Assembly (NCBI RefSeq): GCF_037975245.1
Contig: NC_092579.1
Span: 20,220,666-20,284,665 of the forward strand
Direction: 5' to 3'
DNA from: Apostichopus japonicus
Lineage: Eukaryota; Echinodermata; Holothuroidea; Aspidochirotida; Stichopodidae
Length of the DNA stretch: 64,000 nt
The position numbers and the translations under genes are program-made. Below are positions 36,501 to 51,400 of this stretch, piece by piece (position 1 is the first letter of the stretch; every line of letters begins with the position of its first letter). The notes under the pieces were generated by a model, which had not been told where the DNA came from, made no database searches, and worked only from the letters and a program-made list of their open reading frames with translations.

Positions 36501-39355
36501 TAGTTGGTAACTACGTAATGACCCCTTCCCAAATTCCAGTTATTCCAAAATAAACATCCACATACAAATATCTTGAGGGGGGTGGGAGGGAGGGGGGGCG
36601 GAGGTAGGCCAACTTTATGATCATCGGTTTCAGACGGTCAAAACAATTAACTGTGTAACTTGAAACAAAAAGAATTAGGCGGTTTATACTCAAAGAAATT
36701 GGATCAGTTGTCCAGTTAGTCTTGATCAGCAAACATTGAAGATTTAGGGATAGTTTTAACAAGAGACCACAGCTTTTTGTTCTTTCTTTTACAACTTTAA
36801 TTTTCTTCTTATCCCCCCTCCACCACCCGTTCCCCCTCCCCAAGACCTGTGGATGCCAATATATACCACCAACTCTCTGTCATGATGTATGGGCTATGCA
36901 AAATAAGTACTCTCAAGAAATTACTTCTGTTATCATTTTAAAAATATTACATAAATTAACATATTTTTGACACGTTTTTTTGTACACTACCTTATCCATT
37001 GTATTATTCTCCTCAGAAAATGCCAATGTTTCTCCACTTTGGTCAAACTGTAAGAAACAATTAACATGAAAGAAAAGAGAATAAAAATACTCTCAGCCAA
37101 AGGACTATATATTTGAATGATTCTAAAGACATATGGTAGACTGTGAAATGTTTCAAGCAGCTGATAATAAGATTTATCATTTAAGATACTGCTGGCACAA
37201 GACTGGCATCGTTCAAGTTTATGCATATTTGCAATATATGGAACCGACACTAAACAAGTTTGGTGTGTTCAGCAAAGTTGGTATCGACAAGCAGTTTGGA
37301 CAAGGTGTGCATTTTGTACTATATTGCCATTAGTTCCTAGAGCAAAACCAGCCATCATACATCCCAGGTGGAGGTGCAGAATTTGATCTTTACTTCAATC
37401 GATATAGTAACATGATTCAAAACACATGCTGCAAGTGGCCAAGGAATGTAACATATAACCCTGACTGTCTCATATATTAAAGAAACACAAACCTACTTAG
37501 TCATTCTGTGTACATGTGTACCTTTATTACCCTTTAATATACATAATGCAAATTGTTTAATGAATATTCAATATTAATTCAATGGCCACACCCAGTTGGT
37601 GTCTTTATACATGTACTGTACTGTCATGTCATCCTTCAGAGCACTCGTACTGACGGTACGAGCAGCACGACTATCCTGTAAGCGATCGAGAAATGGTTAC
37701 GAACTGTTCCTACTATCAGTGCCAGTGCTCTGAAGCATACATGAGAACAGTAAAGAGTGGTATTAGCACTGTGAAGTTGTGCACGCCTTTTATTGGCTGG
37801 CTGGTGGGAAGTCTTCTTATCCACAACCCTACATATCTGTAGGAAATGTTCTTGTTTGTGAAGGATATATGCGAATGGAATGCATTCAAAATATGTAGTT
37901 TGTGGAAATGTATTTTCTTTCTGATATACTGTTATAGTTAAGCCTACAGTACCTGTGATGATAAAGTGAGTCTGCATTAATGTCAATGACAGACACGGTT
38001 GAGGTTATGAGGAGACAGGTAAGTGAGGAAGTGAAGAAAATACAGGTGTTTCCATGGCTACCAATCATGTTTGTTCTTGTGATCTACTAATTTGCATATT
38101 GACTCACCCTCAGCAGTCTAGAGGAATGGAAAAGTGCCACCAGTCGCCCGATACCGTAGTGGTTCAACACTATCCACATCAGTGGGAATGCCAGAGGACA
38201 TAGGGGTAAAATAACATTAACCTGGGAGCATGAACATCAAGATGGAAAAACATGTCAATTATATAGCAACATACTTAGACAAATATTGTACGTCAATCTT
38301 ACGGAAAAAATGTTAAAGAATAATCAATCAGCACTGAAGCGTTGTATAAATTTAAAAAAAATAAATAAAGAAAATAAATAAAAAATCAGCGGTCCCATTT
38401 TGTGATGCTCCTTTTGAACCCTTAATGAACCCTTTGTGAAATGTCAGAGATATTATTATTAATATTGAGTTTGGTTGATCTGTACTTAACCGATTCTATA
38501 CCATTCCAATTCGATGAAATTGTGGCCCACACTTTGGACAAAGTGTTGCCCTCCATGCACAAAGCACCAAACAAACACTCTTCTATTTTCATTTTTTTTT
38601 TCTTTTTTTTTTCAAATTAAAATGAGAAGATTTCATGCATAAACTTGTTTATCAAATATAATGATTCAAATTTTACCTGAAGAACAATAAGCATTTCTGC
38701 CCAGTGACCAGAATCCTCAGGTGCTACAGTAAATCGTATAATGTTGACTAAGAGAGAGGCAATCTGAATGAAGGACAGAAAGGTTGTTATTAATAGAATA
38801 CACATACTACACATAAACACACACAAAACTTTAGCTACGACCGATGACATTTCCCATTTTTCTAACCCTTTGTCTGAACAACCAATAAGTTGACTAAATT
38901 GTTCTCCATTGTTTGTCAACTGGTGACAGGAGTTTCTTTTGTCCCCATACTGTCACCATTTGTCAGGCCTAGGCATGTACACATATACAATACGCACAAG
39001 CATGTACACACAAACAAACAATACGCTTTAAGTTTGTTTGGAATGCCCTTTTACATACGTGTCACAAAAAGTATGGTTTTCATTTTCACAATGATAAAAT
39101 ATCATGTTTGTGTGTGGGAATGGCATTAAAGTGTCTAGCTTGACTCCAGACTATGTGTTAAAAATCATGGTTCTATAATGTCGATTATCTCTATCTACAC
39201 ATGTAGCCTGCAAGGTTTACAACACCTTTAAGCCTACATGGTATTCAGACATGCATAACACTGTGGTCGACTGGTAGCTAAGGTATCATATGAAAATGTC
39301 TAATCCATGTTCAGTACAGTCATATTTGTCTCTTAATTAGTCATTCATGTAGATC

Positions 39356-39408
<53 letters not shown>

Positions 39409-42400
39409 TATAAATAAATCAATATATCTATATATAATTACTATAATTAGTATAACTACTATATATTAATTCATATGCATCCTTTGTCTGTCTAGATGGA
39501 AAGATTACCCTAACAGTACAAAGTCCATCCACAGCCTCTCACAGCTCTATATGTCTTCCTATCTGGAATATCAAACTTGTAACTGGGGGAAATTCCAGAG
39601 CTATACATACACTGCATACATTTAATCAGTTCATTTCAAGTACATATGCCTTGCAATAGTGTACACAATACACACTATCACTGCACTGCTCAAGTCCACT
39701 TACATACTGAGCACTACGAGCAGACTGGCTCAGTCACGTCTGTACAACTGATTGGAAGAAACCATCTCTCAGCTTCATTTGACTTTGCAATTTTCTTCAA
39801 GAGTTTCCTTCAAGGTGAGTTTTCTGTCTTTTCTTTTTTAGTCTAAAACTGTGCCTGGTTGCATTAAAACCTCGCAAAATCACAGACAGAAAATAGCAAG
39901 AAATATACTATAAAACCATCCCACTTACAGCTACAATTCACAGAATGAACAAATGTACTGACTCTTATGGGAGAGAGGCGTATGAGGTTAGGCAAACAAC
40001 ACCTACAACGTTAACCATACAGTGAATTGATGTGTACTCTAGCCTACATGTTAAGTAAAAACTAGTATTATATTGAACAAACTTTGTCTCCTTTTATAAT
40101 GTCAACAGGATTCAATGAATGCTTTTCTTATATCAATATGACTCTGTTGTATGCATGTTCAATGTGTGTTTGGAAAACTGGGGAAAGAGGATTTCAAAAA
40201 GATCATAATGTTATGCATCCATGTTGCCTGACCAGATTTAAACTTACAGTACTTCCCAACACCCTACCCCCTCCCCTACCTCACCTATCCAAACTAGGGG
40301 GAATAACGAGGTATCCAATTACCACAAAGACAACGTTCTTACAACTACGTGCATCCGATGTTAAGCACTCAATTCTGATGAAGAACATCTTGTGGGATGT
40401 ACCTATATATACTGGCTTGACAATAGGGCTTGGATTATCAATGGACTAAAAGAGCAAATTTAGACAGCATCTATTGTAGGGCAAGTTTGAAATCAGCTGG
40501 AAGTTACACTGTTCAAAGTGGCAGTCTGGCAATAAGGCAAATTTTTCAGCTTTCAAAAGTGCACCAAGCTAATGTTTAAAAATTCAAAATGGTTAGAAAA
40601 GGCTTTTTTCTGTCTTTCCAAAGTGAAACGAACCATGTAGAGAATTTAAAATAAAAAAACGGTAGACATCACTATTTTATTCCACACATTTGATATGCAT
40701 ATATTCCCATTCAGACTGACAGATAGATACATTTACTGTACCAGAATGATTACGGCCTACATACTGCAAGCCGAACTACATTTTGACGTTTTCCCCACCA
40801 CTGCTCAATACTGTTGCTAGCCATTTTTGTGGCACAAACATTGCTGTTGCTTAGGACAATTGTTTGAATCCTATCTTAGTTTGATTTTGATTTAGTGTAA
40901 TTATAAATCAAGAGATCAAGATAAGGGCAATAAAAGCACATGTTGTGTTAATGGGGCACGGCAGTTGTTGTCGTTTGTACCAAGGGCAAAATGCAACTTT
41001 GGGATCCAGATAGCCTGGATTTCACTACATTATTAATGCATCATTACCATAGATACCTATAAAACCAAACAGTTGTAACCATGACACCCGTCTGCATGTA
41101 CTGTACATCTAACAAGGTGAAAAACCATAATTACCTCCCATTACTCACAACAACACCCCCCCTCTCCCATCCTCTTTCAGTAGCAATATTAACATTTCCA
41201 TAATGTAGGTAAAAGGTTTATCCTGTATGTTTTGTTAGTTTGCTCAGCCATAATAACTAGTCAATAAGCTTTTCTAATTAAAATTAAATTTTCTCCAAAC
41301 AAGCTACTCACTCAATCATTCTGGTACTGTAGGTAAACTCATCTCCCATAGCCCCCCCTCCCACCCTCCTAATTAGTTTTCTTTTTAAATTTGAACTAAA
41401 GACATTACCATTCCTCTCCCCATCCCCCCCCCACCCATTAAAGGACTGGTCTTTGGAGACCGCTTTTAAAATTGTCAATCTCTCAAAAGCTTAAATACAG
41501 TGAATTAACTACAACTATTTATGCAAAAGATTTGTTCAACATAACACACATCAATGAAATCACCCTGAGTTTCCATACAGCATATTGTGCGCACAAATTG
41601 TTGATACCAAAAACATAATTTACAACATAAAGTTGACTTCTCTTCTACCCTACAGTTAACGATGGACACCAACGGAGATTTATCCTTCTCATCGTGTCCT
41701 GTCTGTTTCGAGGAATACAAAGACCCAAAGATTCTACCCTGCGGTCACACCTTTTGTCTGCAGTGTCTTCAGTCCATCGTCAAGTTGTCTGATGACCCCA
41801 GCTGTCCTAAATGTAAGAAGGAATTCCCGACCCCTACCTCTGGAAACATGGCCGACTTCACCACCAATTACGATCTCCTGACCGCTATGGAAGAGACGGG
41901 TCAGACGAATGAAGTAAGTGCGAGTGAAGAAGACGACGACCACAGAGAAGAAGAAGAGACACCGGCGGGAGGTAGTCAGGTGGCGCACAATGCTCACTGT
42001 ATGTTACACGATCTGCCTTATGAATTCTTCTGTAAGTCATGCTCGAAACAGACCTGTAAGGACTGTCTACGGGGGAAACACAATCCCAGCATTCATAAGA
42101 TCATGACCACGGAAGCCTACGTCCAAGAGCAATCTCAAGATGTGCAGAAGATATCCAAAGAATTAGACAGTCTGCTATCAATGCAACAGGATCTGGGCAA
42201 GCAGCTAGCTGACGCCGATTCCAAATGTCAAGGCGAAGCCAAGCAACTGAGAGACGAAATCATGGCGAATCTGGAGAAGAAAGTCACGATGCTTCGAGAA
42301 GAGGCGGAGAAGATGGTCAAAGACATATCAGAAGAGCTGAAGAGGAAACAGGGAATGCTGAAACAGTTGCGAAAAAAGCAGAACTCGCTGATCACCGACA

Positions 42401-45400
42401 CAGAAGAGGAGAAACAGAGCATTGATTCCGTGAAGACAGCAATCGAAAAGAATGTCGTCACCGACCCAGTCAAGCTGACAGAAATCCAGAACACTACCAG
42501 TCAGATATCAAAGCAAGCAAACAGCTTGAAAGCATCCAGTGAGGCAGCTGGATCGAGCCTACACTTGAAATTTCAGAAACAACACCATCAGATTCCATAC
42601 CTGGGTGATCTAGTGTCTAAGAGCACTAGTCCTCCCATGTATGGGAGACTGCTATGGATAACGAAGTCACCGAGAAGAATTATTTTGGCTGTACTTGTGG
42701 CGTTACTCTCAATTTACCTGATAAAAGGATCATACTGTACCTCTTGATCAAACAAGACCCTGAGGACCGTGAAAGCAGTGACCATCCTGATGAATTCTTC
42801 GATAATGGAGAACATTTGTACTAAACACAACCTATAATACCACAAAGATCTCTAGCGATTGCTTCAATCCAGGTTATCCTATATCTCGTACTATCGCTAA
42901 AATAAAAAGCCACGGCAAAAAGCTACACCAAGATATGGTACGCTGACGTACTACAGTTAATCAAACCCAGAGGAGCCCATGGACTCTTGACTACTTTAAG
43001 TCATGGCTCTGGTACTCAAAGAATGGTGTGGAGTTCAGAAGATTATGTGTAGGGGAAGGGAGGATCTTGGCCGTCTCTTGCTGGACCCCAGTATCTCCTA
43101 CCATCTGACCTCCACCACAATCGATGGTTATGACAATGTACTATGATGCTTTAATATAACCAACTTTATCAGCCTTCCTTTTTCGGGAGAGCTTCTTTCT
43201 CTTTTCTTTCTTTAACCACAAGTTATTGAGTTGAGGAGGCCACATTAATGTTTGAGGCTTATCACATGCTATTGCCACATCCCTTGCACAGTTTTTCCTC
43301 TTTAAGCATCTAAATTTAGATGTAATATTAGAAGCAAAAAAATCAATTCACTTGATGATGATATTAAAAATTGTAAGTCTATCATAGGTTCCCTTTAAAG
43401 AAAAAATGAAAAAAAAATGAAAAAATGAAAAAAAGTACAAACAAAAGCTACTGTCATATCAGATGGCTTCAAATAAACTATCATTCATCAAGTAACTGTA
43501 ACACTAGCGATATACAGTATGTGTGTAAATGCCTATTTGAATGTTTTTTCTCCTTCCTTTCTACATTAATCTCATATTTCCGTTTGCCAATTTACAAATT
43601 CTTTATGCATGTAAACTCATATCCTGAGAAAGTTTGAGACACATGTAGTGGGGCAAAAAATAATTGTACTTCTGATTTCTCCTTTTTCATGCCAAAAAAA
43701 GGTACAATAAGATAACTGTAGCATGTAGATAGATTAATATTACTTGTATATATATGTACACACTGGTCTTTGTCTGGGATAATTCATTAAAAGTTGCTGG
43801 AAATTAATAAATGAATGAACCACCATCATTAGCTTAATAAAAAAAATCTTTGAGGTGAAAACCATCCCCCCCCCACCACAAACATCTAAACTTTATCTTG
43901 TTGTTCCATTTGGGAAATATCCTTTTTCAAATGTCTTCTCTGGGAGCATTTACTTTAATCCTTACTTTTTCTTTCCATATTTTTTAAGGATAACTGTTGA
44001 CAGTGTTGAATGACATCATTAGGTCATGTTAAGACTTTCAATACTTAAGCTCAGGCATAATTTGCAAAACCCATCTTCACTATACAATATAATCATTGCA
44101 AGAAAAACCTAAAAATACTTGAAGAACAAGTGGCTCAATGAAGTCATATTTAGACTTGATGTCATATATAGTCATATGTTATATATGTCATATATATATA
44201 AGTCATATATAGACTTCAGCCTTGTGTGATAACAAACACAGTATTTGACCTGGTTTACAGTTCAAGCCTTTGGTCAAAACTTATTGCTGACAACATTAAT
44301 GGCAAAGTGCTTAACGTTATATATATATAACTTGTGTAAAAGTAAGTTGGCCTGACGTTTCGATCCTAGCAGGATCCTAGCAAGATCCTGCTAGGATCGA
44401 AACGTCAGGCCAACTTACTTTTACACATTCTATTACACAGGCTCTCTAGTGGATAAGCAGTTTGTTAACAGTTTTATTTTATTTTGATATATATAACTTG
44501 TACTAAAATGCCAAATTGTGTGTTATGAAGGAAGATGTGAAGTCCGACTATTTTGATTGCAATATTGGAGTTAGGTTAGGTGAGAATCTCTCACCAGTCT
44601 TGTTTAGTATATGTTCAAACAATTTTGGAAGTTCATCAGTAACTCTTACAAAGGTTTAAGGAAGGTGTCATCTTCGATGAAAAGTGAGTTGAGTGACGAT
44701 GATGTTGAAGTGTTCTTTACACTTTTTACTCTATTGAATGCCGACGATACAATTATCCTAGCTGAAAACACAAATTATCTGTAATGTGCATTAAATTGTG
44801 TGAAAAACTTAAGTAATACTTGGAAGATGTTTGTAAATGCAAATAAGACTCACATCGTCATTTCCTCAGAGGCATAAGATTAGGAATAAACCTACTTTCA
44901 CTTTCAGTGATGATACTGTTGAAGTGGTTGACGATTAAACCTACCTTTGGAGTATCATTCAATAACAACAACAAAATGACCAAAGCTGTACATATAAGCA
45001 AATTTAATCAAGCAAGGCATTCCCTGTTTAGTTTAATGAGCTAACCCATGTGACCTGTTGTTGCCCCTGGATTTGAAGATCCAATCGTTTGACCAAACTG
45101 TCCTTCCCACTCTTTTATACGGCTGTGAAATTTGGGATTTGGGGACTTCCCTCAGATCAAAGCTTTTCATCTTAAGTTTTTAAAACATGTACTCAAGTTA
45201 TCTAAGACCATGCCCAACTGTATGGCCTATGGAGAATTAGGCCGTCATAAATAATTAAATTAGAAATTAGGACGGTAACTTTTTGGTGTGAATTAGTAAA
45301 CAGTAGTGAGCATATATTTCTCATATATTCCTTAAACTTTAAAGATCTTTTCATGATAATGGTGTGTACAGTTCATCCTGGTTTGTAAAAAGTTAAAAAT

Positions 45401-48400
45401 ATATTAGATAAAAGTGGAATGTCCTGTGTTTGGATTATCCCTGATAAAGGGTCTCATTGCTACCCCTCACAGACCATACCCTGTAATATCTAAGTATCGG
45501 CTACCCCTCACAGACAATACCCTGTAATATCTACGTATTGACTACCCTTCACAGACAATGCCCTGTAATATCTAAGTATTGGCTACCCCTTGCAGACAAT
45601 ACCTTGTAATATCTAAGTCATTGTTACCCCTCACAGACAATACCCTGTAATATCTAAGTCTTGGCTACCCCTCACAGACAATACCCTGTAATATCTAAGT
45701 ATTGGCTACCCTCACAGACAATACCCTGTAATATCTAAGTATTGGCTAATGGCTACCCTCACAGTCAATACCCTGTAATATCTAAGTATTGACTACCCCT
45801 CACAGACCATACCCTGTAATATCTAAGTATTGGCTACCCCTCACAGACAATACCCTGTAATATCTAAGTATTGGCTACCCCTCACAGACAATACCCTGTA
45901 ATATCTAAGTATTGGCTACCACTCACAGACAATACCCTGTAATATCTAAGTCATTGTTACCCCTCACAGACAATACCTTGTAATATATAAGTCATTGTTA
46001 CCCCTCACAGACAATACCCTGTAATATCTAAGTATTGACTACCCCTCACAGACAATACCCTGTAATATCTAAGTCATTGATACTCCTAAGGACAATACCC
46101 TGTAATATCTAAGTCATTGTTACCCCTCACAGACAATACCCTGTAATATCTAAGTATTGATTACCCCTCACAGACAATACCCTGTAATATCTAAGACTTG
46201 GCTACCCCTCGAAGACAATACCCTGTAATATCTAAGTATTGACTACCCCTCACAGATCATACCCTGTAATATCTAAGTCATTGCTACCCCTCACGGACAA
46301 TACCTTGTAATACCTAAGTCATTGTTACCCCTCACAGACAATACCTTGTAATATCTAAGTCATTGTTACCCCTCACAGACAATACCCTGTAATATCTAAG
46401 TCATTGTTACCCCTCACAGACAATACCCTGTAATATCTAAGTCATTGTTACCCCTCACTGACAATACCTTGTAATATCTAAGTCATTGTTACTCCTCACA
46501 GACAATACCCTGTAATATCTAAGTATTGACTACCCCTCACAGACAATACCCTGTAATATCTAAGTCATTGTTACCCCTCACAGACAATACCCTGTAATAT
46601 CTAAGTATTGGCTATCCCTTACAGACAATACCTTGTAATATCTAAGTCATTGTTACCCCTCACAGACAATGCCCTGTAATATCTAAGTATTGGCTACCCT
46701 CACAGACAATACCCTGTAATATCTAAGTATTGGCTACCCTCACAGACAATGCCCTGTAATATCTAAGTCATTGTTACCCCTCACAGACAATACCTTGTAA
46801 TATCTAAGTCATTGTTACCCCTCACAGACAATACCCTGTAATATCTAAGTATTGGCTACCCTCACAGACAATGCCCAGTAATATCTTAGTATTGGCTAAC
46901 CTCACAGACATTACCCTGTAATATCTAAGACTTGGCTACCCTCACAGACAATGCCCAGTAATATCTAAGACTTGGCTACCCCTCACAGACAATACCCTGT
47001 AATATCTAAGTCATTGTTACCCCTCACAGACAATACCCAGTAATATCTAAGTCATTGTTACCCCTCACAGACAGTGCCCTGTAATATCTAAGTCATTGTT
47101 ACCCCTCACAGACAATACCCTGTAATATCTAAGCTTTGGCTCAAAGCGACCATAGATCAACGACTAAGTGATATATTTACGATATATTTAAGACTGGCTA
47201 GGCGATGTTAACAACAACAACACTCTATGCAAAGTCTACAGAATGTACAAAGCGAAACTTGAGTTTGAAACTTATTTGACTAACTTAAGTTTGACCCACA
47301 GAGTAAACATAAGTAAATTCCGCTGTGTACATAGTTAACTCCCTATCATACATGGAAGGTTCACAAACATTGATTTTCATGAAAGATTGTATGAGTTATG
47401 TGACCAAAATTTTTTTGGAGACAAATTTCATTACATTTTTGTTTGTCCTTACTTTTCAGCCGATAGGACTGAGTTCTTGAAACCATATTTTAGGAAAAGA
47501 CCCAGTTCTATTGAAATGAAGCATTGTTTCGATCATCGGGAAAAAGTGTTCTTGTAAATCTAAGTAAATTTTGTAGTAAAATTCTAACAACTTTTGTCTC
47601 TTAAGGAAGTTTCTTTCTCTTAACAGTCTCTGGTGCCATATTTTATTTTTAGACTTTTCTTAAGTCTCCCACCCCCCCCCCCCCCCTCTTTCTCCGCTCA
47701 AACTATTCAGCAAAAATCGTTGAAAGAATGTGTGTCATTCTTTTCTTTTTCCTTTTTACTCCCTATGCTCTTAAGTTATATTTTGTTTGTTATTTCGTTA
47801 ATCTCTGGATTGTTATTGAAATACACCGTGTTAATGTCTGTTTTACCTCACTGAGGTGACATGGAGAAAATAAACCTGAACTGAATTAATTTGTGATATC
47901 TCTCAAATGGAACAAGATTTTTCTTAACTAGTTGGGAAGTTGTTCATGACATTTATCTCTACCACAGAGACTAATACCGATGGTTGGATTTACTTCTCCT
48001 GACTGTGGAGGGTGGGGTAAAGAGGGTGAGGGGGGTGAGTTGTGAAGATATCTTTTACGTCAGAGCCATAACTGGCATAAAAGGATGGGTAAGGGGAGAT
48101 AAGATGGAGAGGGAATAAGGCAAAGTGAAAAGAGGAAAGAGAAGCGAGAGAAAGAACGACAATAAACCCATTGTACAATTTATGGTTCAGGTACAGCTTC
48201 CAACAGGTACACCATCAACATCTCAAGTTATGAACGAGAAGAGACAAAGCCCAACGGATTGAGTCAACTGTCTATTCTAACAGGGGGATTTGTATGGTCA
48301 CCACGAAATACTTGACCTTAAATGTACTTTGCCTGATAAGGGTTTACAAGAATGGCCAAAATTGTCAAAATTGTGAATATCATTAGTTCTATATCTATAT

Positions 48401-51400
48401 CTGCATCACAGCATTAATACATCTCCTTCTTCAGTACTTTTTGTCAGCTCCACAAGCCTTTAAGACACAGTTGGATTCCAAAATGTCAACAATGCCAACA
48501 AGATAGATGTACTAAAAACTACTTCAATACAAGAGATTATATATAACCAACCTATCAGCCTACATTCTGACATCGAGTGTCACTTTGGGTAAAACCTGTG
48601 ACAATTTCCACTATTTTAAGCAATATCTTGAAAATGGTAGATAAGAAGAATGGAATGAAAATTGCACTGTGCACATTGCTTAGGTTGCAATTCCTGTATG
48701 TTCCTATTTTATCACTCACCACTAAATGTAACTCTGGACTATTTGTTCCTCTTTTATCACTCACGACTAAATGTCAATCTGGACAATTCTTGTCGACAAA
48801 GTTTAAGAAAAAAAGAAAAGTGCTCTGAAACTTCATGATGAGTTGTAAAATATCTCACCAAGATGAGTGGAATGATGACCCTTTCGATGAAGTGACATCC
48901 CATTAGCCTTCGGTTCTCCAATAAGGTCACAGGGCGATGATTCCCCTTTTGCAGACACTCGCTACATGAAAGAACAAATTATACAAAAATCTCTGTGGAC
49001 AATTTGGCATTGGCGTCAGAGAGAGAAGATGATCAAAGGCAGGCAAGGACTTCAAATACTTCAGACGTTTACTATTTATTCGGACTGATTGTAAAAACGA
49101 ATTGCCCACAGGTATAGTATAGTAGAACTCACATACAAAGGAAACATACTGTAACTCTCTGCCTTTTGCTGTGCTACTACTAAATTCACTACAAGAGCTT
49201 TAATCCCTAGGCTTCACTGTGGTGAGAAGTCTATATCTCCCAGCAATCATTATGCACAAGTATCTTACTTACAGCTCGAGTGATCAAGGTCACAAATTAA
49301 ACCATATGTAGTTTAACATCACGGATCCTTCAACTTTCGTACACCTTTCTCCTTTCTTTCCTTTCACAGAGGAGAAGGAGGAGAAAAGATGTTTGAATTG
49401 GTCCTATATGTCTCCCTCCTCCTCCTCCCCCACCCCAAACACACCCCCCCCCCTCCACTTAATAGCTTTACCTTCTGATAACATTAGCTTCTGAGGTCTT
49501 ACTAATCTCCTCTAGTTTGTGTGAAATATTTCAATGTAAAGGTTTTTGCACATACTGATAAATGTTTGCTTTTTAATTAATTTAATCACTTTTTTTTCCC
49601 CTTGTTTATCTGTATTTTATTCTTTTATTTAGTATTTTTATAAACAGTTCAATTGTGGAAATCAAGACATTCAATTCAACCAACTTCATATTATAACTTT
49701 ATAATTAATGACAGTTGGTGAGAAAGTTCTTTGTTGAGTGTGTCACTACTTGAGATTTTGTTCCACTGATGAACTAATGTGTCAACTAGTATGGCTATAA
49801 AACACTTGATATTTACATAATCTTACAAATTACTCCGCATTCCATCCATCCCTCCCGCCCTCCCACCCCCCCCCAAAAAAAAAAATTATTGTAGAAACAT
49901 GACCTTTTGTTAACTAGGACGGACAAGTAGTCACTGAATCTTTTCAGATGTCCTGAAAATTCAAGACTAATTTATTACAGACATATACCACCACTGGTCA
50001 CAGTATGACACAGCAAAACATGCAAAGACTTGATCCAGTGGAACTTGTAATGAAGTAGATTCTTTCATGTTTAAGAACTATGCCCTGACTTATCTTCTTC
50101 TCTTTAACTACCACCCAAACAGAATTTCAGTGGAAAGAGCAAAGAAATTAATGGCTAGAATGAGATTTGAGCCAGTGACCTCTGGGTCACAGGCTCTGAG
50201 CTTGTAAGCCTCAATCATTTCCAAACATTAAAAACACATCAGAAAGTAATTAGACCATTCTGTTGAAACATCTGGGTAAATTTTGTTAGAACTTCAAGGA
50301 AACTAATTTTGTAAACATTCAGCAGTATTGAGTGGCAGCAGTGGCGGAGCATCCATACAGTCAGGCGGACGCAAATGGACTGCTGGATACCTTTCCAGCT
50401 TTTTACCAATATTTACTTATTCGCGATTATTGACTTTTTTTTGTGCTCTCATTTACCTATTGACATTTGTCACATTATATGCAAATTAGCAAGGGTCATT
50501 TCCAGCGATCTAGGAGGTATCTTTACTCACAAAATTTCTGTACGCTCCGCGCCAACCTGTGGTGGCCCTCCGCTTAGATAGTGTCAAGAGCGCCCCTACA
50601 GACCATTCTCGCCCCCCTGACCAATGCCCCTATCTCCGCCACTGAGTGGCACACTGATGAGAGTTGGGGACAACATAAAAAATCCAATATATTTATAAAA
50701 TGTACAGAAGTTATAACAATAAAAATTAGGAATGTGACACACCATTAGCAAGGTTTGCAAAATTGTCCAGGTATGACTCACAGTTGAACATAGAAAGCAA
50801 TCCTGTCCCATCCTTTTCATAAATGAGAGAAAGTGAATGGAATGTCGAGCCGACTTACTTGAGGAACCTCCGATACGGTGTTTCCAACATCACAAATTTC
50901 TCTGGCTGGAGCGGTACTCTGACCGCTGCATCTGTGACGGTGCCCTCTACCTCGGGTAAAAACACTTCACCAGCCGTTAACGTCATCTGACTGTCCTGTT
51001 GCAAAATTACGTTTGAAAGAAAAAAGATTTATTTCACAATGCTAAATTTTTTTGGAAAGGAAAGAGAAAGGAAAAAGAGCGGTTGGGAGTGGGAAATGAG
51101 AAAAGGGGCAATAGGAAAGATGAAGAGAGAGCAGGAATTTGTGCTATTATATAAACTGAAGTAAATTTTGAAGCATGTTTGTTGGAGTTCAGTATCATGC
51201 AAAAGATGGACGCCAACAACAATTTTTAATATTTACTGTAACATATGTTGCTAATGCAGGTGGTTTTGCTCCATAACGATATACCGCTTCTTCTGAGATT
51301 CAGTAAGAACTGTTGAGTGCTTTTCTGCTCAAGAACTTGAACATTGCCCTTTTGCCCTAAGAGATAGTAACCATGTTATTTCAGCCCTGATTCCTATATG

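Noticed and set aside
40084-40449. A 121-codon plus-strand frame in TMEM94 intron 4
   Set aside because: No homology, no splice context and irregular composition. Not supported as a gene, although a 5' UTR exon of the TRIM-type gene may lie nearby.
45450-47145. Regular array that might be taken for CRISPR or satellite RNA genes
   Set aside because: Units are directly head-to-tail with no unique spacers, in an animal genome inside a LINE. It is a minisatellite.
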